64,000 nucleotides of DNA from Acidobacteriota bacterium (GTDB taxonomy: Bacteria; Acidobacteriota; Vicinamibacteria; Vicinamibacterales; SCN-69-37), in NCBI GenBank assembly GCA_016716905.1, contig JADJUS010000003.1:682001-746000 (forward strand), read 5' to 3'. Below are positions 41,678-50,743 of the stretch, one piece after another. Position numbers and translations under genes: made by a program. The first letter of the stretch is position 1; each line of letters opens with the position of its first letter. The notes below the pieces were generated by a model. That model did no database searches. It was given only the letters and a program-made list of their open reading frames with translations, and was not told the DNA's origin.

Positions 41678-43934
41678 ACTTCTCATCGAGCTGGGTCTCG
41701 AGGAATTGCCGGCGTCGTGGCTTCCGCCACTGACGCAGCACATGAGCGACACGCTGCGTGCGGCGCTCAAGGCGCACGGGCTGCCTGCGACCGAAGCCAT
41801 TGAAGTGCATGGCACGCCGCGGCGGCTGGCCGCCTGTGTGCCGTCGCTGGTCGATCGGCAGGATGACCGCGACGAGACGCTGACCGGCCCGCCTGTGTCG
41901 GCGGCGTTTGGCGCCGATGGGCAGCCCACGCCGGCGGCGCTGGGGTTTGCGAAGAAACAGGGCGTGGAATTCTCGGCGCTCACGCAGGTAGAGACCCCCA
42001 AAGGGCGGTACCTCGCGTTCGAGAAAAAGAGCCGCGGCCGCGCCACCGTGGACGTGCTGCCGGACGTGCTGACGCAGTTGCTGCGCACGTTGCCGTTTCC
42101 GAAACAGATGCACTGGGACGCCGAATTGCACGACGGCAAAGGCGAGTTGTTGTTCGGACGGCCGATTCGCTGGCTGCTGTTCCTCTATGGCGGCCGTGTG
42201 GTGCCGTACACCATCGCGCGCACCGCGCTTGCGGCGAGCGTGAAAGTGCAGGACGTCGCGTCTGGCGCCGTGACGTACGGCCATCGCTTTCTGGCCACGA
42301 GCGGGCGGGCGGGCCGCGCGATCAAGGTGCGGGGCTTTGACGAATACAAGAAGAAGCTCGCAGAAAACTTCGTGTTTCTGTCGCGCATCGAGCGGCGAGA
42401 CCGCATCGTGCGTGAACTGGATGGCTACGCCCGCAAGATCGGCGGCCATGTGATGTTGCACGAGTCGGCGCAGGCCGAGGCGTTGCTCGACGAGGTGCCG
42501 GATCTGGTCGAGTACCCGTCGGTGGTATCGGGTACGTTCTCGGCCGACTTTCTCTCGCTGCCGGCGGAAGTGCTGACGACGACCCTGATCCATCACCAGC
42601 ACTACTTCCCCGTGGTGGGGGCGGGCGGGGCGTTGCTGCCGGCATTCCTGGCGGTCACCAACACGCAGGGTGGCCACGACAAGGGCATTGCCACCAATGC
42701 GGGACGCGTGGTGGCGGCACGCCTGCGTGATGCGCGGTTCTTTTGGGACGCGGATCGGAAGATCGGCCTTGAAGCGCGGCTCGGCCGCCTCGATACGCTG
42801 ACCTTCCACAAGAAGCTCGGTTCGTATCGCGCCAAGTCAGACCGTGTGGCGGCGCTGGCGCGCTGGATTGCGACCGACGTGTTCCAGCAGGCCGAGGCCG
42901 AGGCCACGCATGCCGAGCGGGCGGGCCTGCTCGCCAAAGCCGACCTGGCCACCGACATGGTGCGCGAGTTCACCGAACTGCAGGGGCAGATGGGCGGCAT
43001 CTACGCGCGCGAGGGTGGTGAGCCCGAGGCCGTGTGGAAGGCCGTGTATTACCACTACCTTCCGACGGCCGTGGAACCTACCGCTGCGCCGCAGGCGGCG
43101 ATCCTGGGCGCCGCACGTGTCACCTGGGCGGCCGTCGCCCTGGCGGACAAGCTCGATACGATTGCCGGGTTGTTCCATGCCGGGGAACGTCCCACGGGGT
43201 CACGCGATCCGTTTGGGCTGCGTCGCGCCGCTCACGGCGTGATTCGAATCCTCGTCGATCTTGAACCGTTGACGGGGCTGACCGTGCGCCCCGCGCTGGG
43301 CGTGCTCCTGACGCAAGCCGTGAAGGGCTATCGCCCTGTCGACGCCGAAGGCGGTGCCGAGTCGCAGGGCCACGTGATGACCGAAGAGGCGTGGGTGGAG
43401 GTCAACGCATTTCTGCGCGAGCGGCTGGCCTACGTGCTGGAAGTCCGCGGCGCGGACCGGAGAAACGTGCGGGCCGTGTTGACCGGCGGGGCGGATCGGC
43501 CCGTGGCCGATCTGGCGGCCAACGTGGCCGCGTTGCCGGAGTTTGCGGCGTCGGCGTCGTTCCGGGCGCTTGCGACGGCATTCAAGCGCATCAAGAACAT
43601 CGCGCGCGAACTGCCGGATGCCGAGTTCCAGCAGCAGGAACACAGCGGCGCGGCCCTGGGCACACTCCTGACAGAGCCGTCCGAACTGGCGCTGCTGGCC
43701 GAACTCGACAAGCGGTCGGCGGTGATCGCCCAGGCGGTGGGTACCGGCCGCGGCTACCGCGAAGCCTATCTGGAAGCCTCGAAGTTTGAACCGGCGGTGG
43801 CGCAGTTTTTTACCGATGTATTTGTGATGGCCGACGACCTGACATTGCGTCAGGCGCGGCTTCGATTGATGAAGCGGTTGGAGCAATTAATCCTGCAGCT
43901 CGGAGATATCTCCGAGATCGTGGCAGCGGAGTAG
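41667..43934 (+). CDS. glyS: Glycyl-tRNA synthetase beta subunit
   Basis: 755 aa, somewhat longer than the common 690. The start LLIELGLEELPASWLPP and the block FLAVTNTQGG are typical, as are MVREFTELQGQMGGIYAREGG and the C-terminal anticodon-binding DALR-like region (FTDVFVMADDLTLRQARLRLM). It binds tRNA-Gly together with GlyQ. ppdK follows after 15 nt. Confidence 0.97.
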   Translation: MDRELLIELGLEELPASWLPPLTQHMSDTLRAALKAHGLPATEAIEVHGTPRRLAACVPSLVDRQDDRDETLTGPPVSAAFGADGQPTPAALGFAKKQGVEFSALTQVETPKGRYLAFEKKSRGRATVDVLPDVLTQLLRTLPFPKQMHWDAELHDGKGELLFGRPIRWLLFLYGGRVVPYTIARTALAASVKVQDVASGAVTYGHRFLATSGRAGRAIKVRGFDEYKKKLAENFVFLSRIERRDRIVRELDGYARKIGGHVMLHESAQAEALLDEVPDLVEYPSVVSGTFSADFLSLPAEVLTTTLIHHQHYFPVVGAGGALLPAFLAVTNTQGGHDKGIATNAGRVVAARLRDARFFWDADRKIGLEARLGRLDTLTFHKKLGSYRAKSDRVAALARWIATDVFQQAEAEATHAERAGLLAKADLATDMVREFTELQGQMGGIYAREGGEPEAVWKAVYYHYLPTAVEPTAAPQAAILGAARVTWAAVALADKLDTIAGLFHAGERPTGSRDPFGLRRAAHGVIRILVDLEPLTGLTVRPALGVLLTQAVKGYRPVDAEGGAESQGHVMTEEAWVEVNAFLRERLAYVLEVRGADRRNVRAVLTGGADRPVADLAANVAALPEFAASASFRALATAFKRIKNIARELPDAEFQQQEHSGAALGTLLTEPSELALLAELDKRSAVIAQAVGTGRGYREAYLEASKFEPAVAQFFTDVFVMADDLTLRQARLRLMKRLEQLILQLGDISEIVAAE

Positions 43935-43949
43935 GCGGAGTACATACAC

Positions 43950-46730
43950 ATGGCGAAGAAGACGAGCAAGACCAGCAAGACAAGCAAGACAAGCAAGAAG
44001 AAGACGACCACGGTGGCCAAGACGAAGAAGTTTGTCTACCTGTTTGGCACAAAGACCGACGGCAATGGGTCGATGAAGCCGCTCCTGGGCGGCAAGGGCG
44101 CGAACCTGGCCGAGATGTGCCGCATCGGGCTGCCGGTGCCGCCAGGACTGACGATTACCACGGACGTCTGCACCTACTACTACGCCAACAAGCGCACGTA
44201 TCCGCCGGCCCTGCGCGCGCAGATCGAGGCGGGCGTGTCCGCGCTCGAGAAGCAGACCGGCAAGAAGTTTGGTGACCTCAAGAACCCGCTGCTGGTGTCG
44301 GTGCGCTCGGGTGCGCGCGACTCGATGCCGGGCATGATGGACACCATCCTCAACCTGGGCCTCAACGCCAAGACGGTGGAGGCCCTCGCTGTGAAGACCG
44401 GCAACGCCCGCTTTGCGTGGGATTGCTATCGCCGCTTCGTGCAGATGTACGGAGACGTTGTGCTGGGCGTCCAGAAGCGTCCGGACGAGGATCACGACCC
44501 GTTCGAGACGGTCATCCACACCCTCAAGCACGAGCGGTATCACGCCGATATCGACGACACGAAGTTGACCGTGGACGACCTGAAGGAACTGGTGGTGCGC
44601 TTCAAGGCGCTCGTCAAGACGCGTGTCCGACGCCACTTCCCCGATGCCCCCTGGGATCAGCTGATGGGCGCCGTCGGCGCCGTGTTCGGCTCCTGGATGA
44701 ACGACCGCGCCATCGTCTATCGGCGCAAGTACCACATTCCCACCGAGTGGGGCACGGCGGTCAACGTGCAGGCCATGGTGTACGGCAACACGGGCGACCG
44801 GTCGGGATCCGGCGTCGCGTTTACGCGCAACCCGGCCAACGGGACCAAGGAGTTCTACGGTGAATTCCTCATCAATGCGCAGGGTGAAGACGTGGTGGCC
44901 GGCGTACGGACGCCGGAGCCGGTGTCGGATTTGAAGAAGGTCATGCCCAAGGCGTACGCGGCGCTCGACCGCATCCGCGCCACCCTGGAGAAACACTTCA
45001 AGGACGTGCAGGACTTCGAGTTCACGATTGAAGACGACGTCGTGTATATGCTGCAGACGCGCAACGGCAAGCGGACGGCGATGGCCGCGCTCAAGTTCTC
45101 GATCGACATGGAGAAGGAGGGGCTGATCGACTGGAAGACGGCGATCATGCGCAACCCCGCAGATCAGCTTGAGCAGTTGCTGGCGCCCGTGTTTGACGCG
45201 TCGGAAGTGAAGACCGCAAAGGTGATTGCCACCGGCCTGCCGGCCGGCCCAGGCGCGGCATCGGGCCGTATCTATCTGAACGCCGAACGGGCCGTGGACG
45301 CGGCCGCGCGCGGAGAGAAGGTGCTGCTCGTGCGCGTGGAAACGTCGCCGGAAGATCTGCGCGGCATGATTGCGGCTGAAGGCATCCTGACGGCTCGTGG
45401 CGGTGTGTCGTCACACGCGGCACTGGTGGCCCGGCAGATGGGCAAGGTGTGCGTGTGTGGCGCCGCGGCCATCCAGGTGGACTATCAGGCGCGCACCGCG
45501 CTGGTGGATGGGCGGACGTTCACCGAGGGCGAATGGCTGTCGATCGACGGCACCGCGGGCACGGTGTATGCGGATGCGGTGAAGACCGCGCCGTCCGAGA
45601 TCGTGGCCGGCCTCCTCTATGGAGACAAGGCGGCGCAACGCACCGAGAAGTTCAAGAACTTCCAGCAGCTCATGAAGTGGTGTGACAAGGCCACCCGCAT
45701 GAGTGTGCGCACCAACGCCGATACGCCGGAGCAGACCGAAAACGCCGTGGCGTTTGGCGCCGTCGGTATCGGGCTCACCCGGACGGAGCACATGTTCTTC
45801 GAAGGGGACCGCATCGACGCGATGCGCGAAATGATCCTTGCCGAGACGGCCGATGAGCGGAAGGCCGCGCTGGGCAAGTTGCTGCCGTATCAGCGGGAGG
45901 ACTTTGCCGGTATCTTCCGCGCGCTCAAGGGCTACCCGGCCACCATCCGGTTCCTCGATCCGCCGCTGCACGAGTTCCTGCCGCACAGCAAGGAATCGCA
46001 GGAGGAATTGGCCCAGAAGATGGGTGTGCCCGTGGCGCGCCTCCACCAGCGTGTGGAGGGCCTGCACGAGTTCAACCCGATGCTGGGCTTCCGCGGATGC
46101 CGCCTCGGCATCGGGTATCCCGAGATTTCCGAAATGCAGGCGCGCGCGGTCTTCGAAGCCGCCGCGCAGGTGCAGAAGGAAGGCATCAAGGTTCGGCCCG
46201 AGATCATGATCCCGCTGGTCGGCTTCAAGCGGGAGCTCGACCTGCAGATTGAGGTCGTCCATAAGGCGGCCAAGGCGGTGCAGGCCGAGAAGAAGGTGAA
46301 ACTCAACTACCTGGTCGGCACGATGATCGAGATCCCGCGCGGGGCGCTGACCGCCGACGAGATCGCCACGTCAGCCGAGTTCTTCAGCTTCGGCACCAAC
46401 GACCTGACGCAGACCGCGCTCGGGATGTCGCGTGACGACTCGGGTTCGTTCCTGCCCAACTACCAGGAACTGGAGATCGTCACGAAGAACCCGTTTGCCA
46501 CCATCGACGCGGCGGGCGTGGGCCAGCTCGTCGAGATCGCGGTCAAGAAGGGACGCGCGACCCGGCCGGACCTCAAGCTCGGTATCTGCGGTGAGCACGG
46601 CGGCGACCCGGCGTCGATCTTCTTCTTTGAGTCAGTCGGGCTCGACTACGTCAGCTGCTCGCCCTTCCGTGTGCCGGTGGCGCGTCTGGCGGCGGCCCAG
46701 GCGGCGTTAAAGCAGAAGGGGAGCAACTAA
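43950..46730 (+). CDS. ppdK: Pyruvate, phosphate dikinase
   Basis: 926 aa. After an unusual Lys/Thr/Ser tail (residues 1-26, MAKKTSKTSKTSKTSKKK) comes the nucleotide-binding domain (LLGGKGANLAEMCRIGLPVP; SVRSGARDSMPGMMDT), the phosphohistidine domain (TARGGVSSHAALVARQMG) and the PEP/pyruvate barrel with LGFRGCRLGI, FGTNDLTQTALG and GICGEHGGDP. It interconverts pyruvate + ATP + Pi and PEP + AMP + PPi. A linked atypical pyruvate kinase (29239) hints at flexible flux at this node. Confidence 0.97.
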   Translation: MAKKTSKTSKTSKTSKKKTTTVAKTKKFVYLFGTKTDGNGSMKPLLGGKGANLAEMCRIGLPVPPGLTITTDVCTYYYANKRTYPPALRAQIEAGVSALEKQTGKKFGDLKNPLLVSVRSGARDSMPGMMDTILNLGLNAKTVEALAVKTGNARFAWDCYRRFVQMYGDVVLGVQKRPDEDHDPFETVIHTLKHERYHADIDDTKLTVDDLKELVVRFKALVKTRVRRHFPDAPWDQLMGAVGAVFGSWMNDRAIVYRRKYHIPTEWGTAVNVQAMVYGNTGDRSGSGVAFTRNPANGTKEFYGEFLINAQGEDVVAGVRTPEPVSDLKKVMPKAYAALDRIRATLEKHFKDVQDFEFTIEDDVVYMLQTRNGKRTAMAALKFSIDMEKEGLIDWKTAIMRNPADQLEQLLAPVFDASEVKTAKVIATGLPAGPGAASGRIYLNAERAVDAAARGEKVLLVRVETSPEDLRGMIAAEGILTARGGVSSHAALVARQMGKVCVCGAAAIQVDYQARTALVDGRTFTEGEWLSIDGTAGTVYADAVKTAPSEIVAGLLYGDKAAQRTEKFKNFQQLMKWCDKATRMSVRTNADTPEQTENAVAFGAVGIGLTRTEHMFFEGDRIDAMREMILAETADERKAALGKLLPYQREDFAGIFRALKGYPATIRFLDPPLHEFLPHSKESQEELAQKMGVPVARLHQRVEGLHEFNPMLGFRGCRLGIGYPEISEMQARAVFEAAAQVQKEGIKVRPEIMIPLVGFKRELDLQIEVVHKAAKAVQAEKKVKLNYLVGTMIEIPRGALTADEIATSAEFFSFGTNDLTQTALGMSRDDSGSFLPNYQELEIVTKNPFATIDAAGVGQLVEIAVKKGRATRPDLKLGICGEHGGDPASIFFFESVGLDYVSCSPFRVPVARLAAAQAALKQKGSN

Positions 46731-46740
46731 GAGCTTTCCA

Positions 46741-47035
46741 CCATGAAGGACATGAAGATCCATGAAGGCGCCGGTTTGGGAGCCAGGCTTCGCCTGGCTG
46801 CGCGATCGGAGGGAACGCATGAATGAACAACGCCATTGTGGAAAGCGACCTCAGAGGTCTTACCTGAGCTGCGAGAGGACCTCTGAGGTCGTTTTCAGAA
46901 GGTGTTGTTCATTCATGCGTTCCCTCCGATCGTGCCTGCCGCCGGAGGCGGCGCCCAAACCGGTGATCGTCCCGGGGCTTCACGCGACCATCCTGGGGCT
47001 TCATGGATCTTCATGGATCTTCATGGTGAATACCC
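46741..47035. mobile_element. Large snap-back palindromic element in the ppdK-corA spacer
   Basis: The whole 316-bp spacer folds on itself. A perfect 29-bp arm pair is 46803-46831 with 46904-46932 (GGAGGGAACGCATGAATGAA core). Inside it, CGACCTCAGAGGTC (46846-46859) pairs with 46878-46891. Outside it, GGTTTGGG faces CCCAAACC and CCATGAAG-type words face CTTCATGG words. The core is the same as the dnaE2 insert. No gene is recognised. Confidence 0.88.
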
Positions 47036-47046
47036 GGTAGATACCG

Positions 47047-48012
47047 ATGATCACAGTTCTCGTGCACCGGGAAGGGCAGACGCGCCAGGTCGACGCGGTC
47101 GATCTGGCGTGGCTCGCTCCCGGGGCATCCGAGAAGCTGTGGGTCGACATCGAGCTGCCGGACGACGGTGCCAAGGATCTGCTGCAGCAGACATTCAAGT
47201 TGCACGAACTCTCGCTTGAGGACGCGCTCAGTGAGATCCATCATCCGAAGATCGAGCTCTTCGATCACTACCTCTATCTGATCCTCCACGGCATCCTGCC
47301 GGGCGCCGGCGGGCGCGGGTTTGAGACGAACGACATCGATTTTTTTCTGGGCGATCGGTTCCTGGTGACCGTGCACCACGCGCCGTCTCGATCGATCAGC
47401 CAGGAACAGCAGTTGTGCCTGCGAAATACCTACGTGCTCGGAGAGGGGCCGGCCGGCCTCCTGCATCGCATCATCGACGCGATGGTCGATCACTACCGCC
47501 CTGAAGTGGACGCGCTGGAAGACCGGTTGGAGGCGCTCGAAGACCGCGTGTTCGAGAACCCGCGCGAGAATCCCGTGCGCGACATCCTGACGCTCAAGCG
47601 CGATGTGTCGTCGTTGCGGCGCGTGGCGTTGCCCCAGCGTGATGCCATCGGCCGGCTGGCCCGCAGGGAGTTTGAACTCATTCCCGACGCGATGGCCTAT
47701 CGCTTCCGCGACGTGTACGACCATCTCGTGCAGCTCACGGACGAAGCGATCTTCTTCCAGGATCGCGTGACGGGCCTGCTCGACGCCTACCTCTCGAGCC
47801 AGTCGAATCGGCTCAACCAGGTCATGAAGGTGTTGACCGTCATGTCCACCATCTTCCTGCCGCTCACGGTGCTCACGGGCCTGTACGGCATGAACGTCGT
47901 GATTCCCCATCTGCCCGGGCCTGACTGGGCGCAGTTCTGGTGGATCGTCGGCATGGCCGGCGTGATCGTTGCCTCGATGCTGGCGGCCTTCCGTTGGAAG
48001 GACTGGCTGTGA
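47047..48012 (+). CDS. corA: CorA family magnesium/cobalt transporter
   Basis: 321 aa. A large cytoplasmic alpha/beta funnel (residues 1-255) with a long helix is followed by two C-terminal membrane helices. The first ends in the selectivity signature YGMN (LTGLYGMNVVIPHLP). The protein ends in a basic tail, as in CorA. mutL starts within its stop codon (GTGA), so the genes are coupled though functionally unrelated. Confidence 0.94.
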   Translation: MITVLVHREGQTRQVDAVDLAWLAPGASEKLWVDIELPDDGAKDLLQQTFKLHELSLEDALSEIHHPKIELFDHYLYLILHGILPGAGGRGFETNDIDFFLGDRFLVTVHHAPSRSISQEQQLCLRNTYVLGEGPAGLLHRIIDAMVDHYRPEVDALEDRLEALEDRVFENPRENPVRDILTLKRDVSSLRRVALPQRDAIGRLARREFELIPDAMAYRFRDVYDHLVQLTDEAIFFQDRVTGLLDAYLSSQSNRLNQVMKVLTVMSTIFLPLTVLTGLYGMNVVIPHLPGPDWAQFWWIVGMAGVIVASMLAAFRWKDWL

Positions 48013-49823
48013 ACCGCATCCACCGGCTGCCGCCCGAACTCGCGAATCAGATCGCGGCCGGTGAGGTGGTCGAGCGGCCCGCATCGGTCGTCAAGGAACT
48101 GGTGGAAAATGCGCTGGACGCCGGAGCCACGCGCATCGCGGTGGTCGTGGAGTTCGGCGGCAAGAAACTGATTTCCGTGGAAGACGACGGGATGGGGATG
48201 TCGGCGGAAGATGCGCACCTGGCCGTGGAGCGTCATGCCACGAGCAAGATTCGCGCAGCCGGCGATCTGGCCGCCATCCTGACCCTGGGATTCCGCGGCG
48301 AGGCGCTGCCGTCGATCGCGTCGGTGTCGAAGTTCCGGTTGCGCACGCGCGAGCGGGGCGCGTTGAGCGGCACCGAGATTCGTATCGATGCCGGCGTCAC
48401 GGTATCGGACCGCGAAGTGGGCGCGCCGGAAGGCACACTCATCGAGGTGTCGGACCTGTTCTACAACCTTCCCGCCCGCCGGAAATTCCTGAAGGCCGAC
48501 ACCGCCGAAGCGGCGCAGGTCTCGAGGCTGGTCACGCAGATGGCCCTCGGGTACCCCGAGGTGGGATTCACGCTCAGAAGCAAAGACCGCGTGCTCATTG
48601 AAGCGCCACCCGCCGGGTCAAGTGAGGAACGCTTCTATCAAATCTACGGCGATCGCCCAGACCTCGTGCCGGTGAACAAGCAGGCCGCCGGCATGAGCGT
48701 GACCGGTTTCGCGGCCGCACTGGCGGAACAGGGACCGGTGCGTGGACCGCAGCATGTGTTCGTCAACCGGCGCCTCGTGAAGGACCGGACCATCGCGCAC
48801 GCCATTCAGCAGGCCTATAGCGTGGCCACGATCAAGGAGCGCAGCCCCGAGGTGCATCTGTTCCTCGAAGTGCCGCCCGATCGCATCGACGTGAACGTGC
48901 ATCCCACGAAAGCCGAGGTCCGCTTCCTCGATCAGGGCCTGGTGCACGAGGTGCTGCGCCGGGCGTTGGTGGATTCGCTGGGGCAGGGGAGCGCGCCGGA
49001 GCTGGTGCTTCGACCCGGCATGCCGGCGCCAGGGCAACCGGGCAGCACCGCGCTGCCATGGTCGTTCGAGGCCTCCCCCTCGTCAGGCATCGGCCAGGGC
49101 GTGTTCGGTATGCGCGCCGAGGTGGAAGGCGCGCTGGCGCACGCGATCGATCAGGGCATTCCGGCGCAGTGGCCGGCGGGGCAGCCTGGCCAGCCCGACC
49201 CGCGCATGGGCCTGGTGGCCGGTCATGGTACGGTTTCGACGCTCATCAAGCCGATGGTGCCCCTGGGCCAGTTCCGTAACACCTTCATCATCGCGGTGGA
49301 TGACGATGGGGTGGCGATTATTGATCAGCATGTGGCGCACGAGCGGATCCTGTTTGAGCAGATCGCCGAGCGGCTGACCACAGGGCGTGTCGAGGTGCAG
49401 GCGTTGCTGACGCCGGTCGTGCTCGAGCTGACGTCGGGCGAGCACCAGACGCTGCTCTCGCATGTGAAGGAGCTCACGCGGGTCGGTTTCGAGTTTGAGG
49501 ACTTTGGCGGCAACAGCCTGCGCATCGCGGCCGTGCCGGCGCTCCTCGACTGGAACAAATGCGAGGCGGTCCTTCGCGCGGTGGCCACCGATCTCGATGG
49601 GTTGTCGCCGGGCGCCGGCGTAGACGTCGCTCTGCGCCAGATGGCGGCGACCATGGCCTGTCACGCGGCCGTGAAGGCCAACGACCCACTCACACGCGAG
49701 AAGATGCAGTACCTGCTCGACGAACTGCGCCGCACGTCGCACTCATCCGTGTGTCCACACGGACGCCCAGTCGTCCTTCGTCTGACGCGGCGGGAAATCG
49801 AACGCAACTTCGAAAGAACCTGA
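48009..49823 (+). CDS. mutL: DNA mismatch repair protein MutL
   Basis: 604 aa from GTG 48009. The GHKL ATPase motifs are ENALDAGATRI, DDGMGM and GFRGEALPSI. After the transducer domain and a Gly/Pro-rich linker, the dimerisation/endonuclease domain carries DQHVAHERILFEQ (the DQHAxxExxxE metal motif, with Val for Ala) and CPHGRP near the end, so it is probably a nicking MutL. No mutS or mutH is in the window. Confidence 0.96.
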   Translation: MNRIHRLPPELANQIAAGEVVERPASVVKELVENALDAGATRIAVVVEFGGKKLISVEDDGMGMSAEDAHLAVERHATSKIRAAGDLAAILTLGFRGEALPSIASVSKFRLRTRERGALSGTEIRIDAGVTVSDREVGAPEGTLIEVSDLFYNLPARRKFLKADTAEAAQVSRLVTQMALGYPEVGFTLRSKDRVLIEAPPAGSSEERFYQIYGDRPDLVPVNKQAAGMSVTGFAAALAEQGPVRGPQHVFVNRRLVKDRTIAHAIQQAYSVATIKERSPEVHLFLEVPPDRIDVNVHPTKAEVRFLDQGLVHEVLRRALVDSLGQGSAPELVLRPGMPAPGQPGSTALPWSFEASPSSGIGQGVFGMRAEVEGALAHAIDQGIPAQWPAGQPGQPDPRMGLVAGHGTVSTLIKPMVPLGQFRNTFIIAVDDDGVAIIDQHVAHERILFEQIAERLTTGRVEVQALLTPVVLELTSGEHQTLLSHVKELTRVGFEFEDFGGNSLRIAAVPALLDWNKCEAVLRAVATDLDGLSPGAGVDVALRQMAATMACHAAVKANDPLTREKMQYLLDELRRTSHSSVCPHGRPVVLRLTRREIERNFERT

Positions 49824-49830
49824 GCGTCGT

Positions 49831-49960
49831 CACGACGGATCACAGGGAGATGCGGAGACACGGAGGCTTCCTGTCACGACGGATCACACGGAGACACGGA
49901 GACTTTGAGGTTTGCGGTCCCGACGGATCAGAGGAGTTGGGGAGCCACGGAGCTTTTAGG
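49831..49960. repeat. Three tandem degenerate 44-bp repeats after mutL
   Basis: Units start near 49831, 49875 and 49919 with CACGACGGATCACA / CACGACGGATCACA / CCCGACGGATCAGA and share GGAGACACGGAG-type tails. The word also appears after the beta-lactamase-family gene (17985-18000). No ORF is plausible. Confidence 0.72.
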
Positions 49961-49997
49961 TCAGGTCAGATGACTGCGAGGCGCGGAGGCGCAGAAG

Positions 49998-50145
49998 GTT
50001 GTCAGTTGGGTGGCGCCTTGGTGTGGCGGCTCGACTGTGAGCGACGCGATTTTCGACAGGGGTAAAAACGCATCGGAAGGCCGGCGTTTTTTCCGCGTCG
50101 TCGAACCGGAGAGCCGGCGCACCAAGGCGCCATCCAACTGACGAC
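49998..50145. mobile_element. Snap-back hairpin element upstream of the GNAT gene
   Basis: Left arm 49998-50048 and right arm 50094-50145 are imperfect complements (GTCAGTTGG-TGGCGCCTTGG shared) and an inner AAAAACGC/GCGTTTTT pair extends the stem. It ends 20 bp before a -10-like TACAAT (50166-50171). Together with the tandem repeats it fills the 377-bp spacer after mutL. Confidence 0.82.
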
Positions 50146-50200
50146 ATAGACCGTGTGACGCCGAATACAATTCCCGCATGACTGTTGCGAGAGTGGCGTG

Positions 50201-50743
50201 ATGTCTGAGGAACTGCTCACCGAGCGGTTGATCCTGCGGCGTCCGGCGCTTGCTGACGCGCAAGCGATCTTCGACCGGTATGCCAGCGATCCCGAGGTGA
50301 CGCGATATCTGGCGTGGCCAACTCATCGATCGCTCGCGGATACGGAAGCCTTCCTCGCGTTCAGCGACAGCGAGTGGGCCAGGTGGCCTGCCGGGCCGTT
50401 GCTCGCGTTCCTCAAGTCCGATGGCCGGCTGGTCGGAAGTACAGGGTTGGGGTTCGAATCGCTCCATGAGGCTTCGACCGGTTTCGTGCTGGCCAGGGAC
50501 GCTTGGGGGCAGGGGTACGCCACTGAGATCGCGACGGTGATGGTGGAGTTGGCCGCGGCCCTTGGCGTGGGGCGCCTGAAGGCCTTCTGTCACCACGGGC
50601 ACGTGGCGTCCCGACGGGTCCTGGAAAAGGCTGCCTTCAGGCAAGAGGGTGTATTGCCCAGGCACGTGGTCTTTCCGAATCTTTCCGCAGATCCGCAGGA
50701 CGTCTGTTTGTACAGATTCGAGCCTGGAGCGTCTCCGTCGTGA
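50201..50743 (+). CDS. GNAT acetyltransferase (RimJ/RimL-like)
   Basis: 180 aa from ATG 50201 (GTG one codon earlier is possible). It shows the RimJ/RimL pattern LLTERLILRRPALADAQAIFDRY, the acetyl-CoA pocket region VLARDAWGQGYATEIATVMV and AFCHHGHVASRRVLEKAAF. Likely an N-terminal or small-molecule acetyltransferase. A seven-codon ORF (ATG 50178) ends in TGATG over the start codon, so translation may be coupled to it. alkD overlaps the stop. Confidence 0.87.
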   Translation: MSEELLTERLILRRPALADAQAIFDRYASDPEVTRYLAWPTHRSLADTEAFLAFSDSEWARWPAGPLLAFLKSDGRLVGSTGLGFESLHEASTGFVLARDAWGQGYATEIATVMVELAAALGVGRLKAFCHHGHVASRRVLEKAAFRQEGVLPRHVVFPNLSADPQDVCLYRFEPGASPS

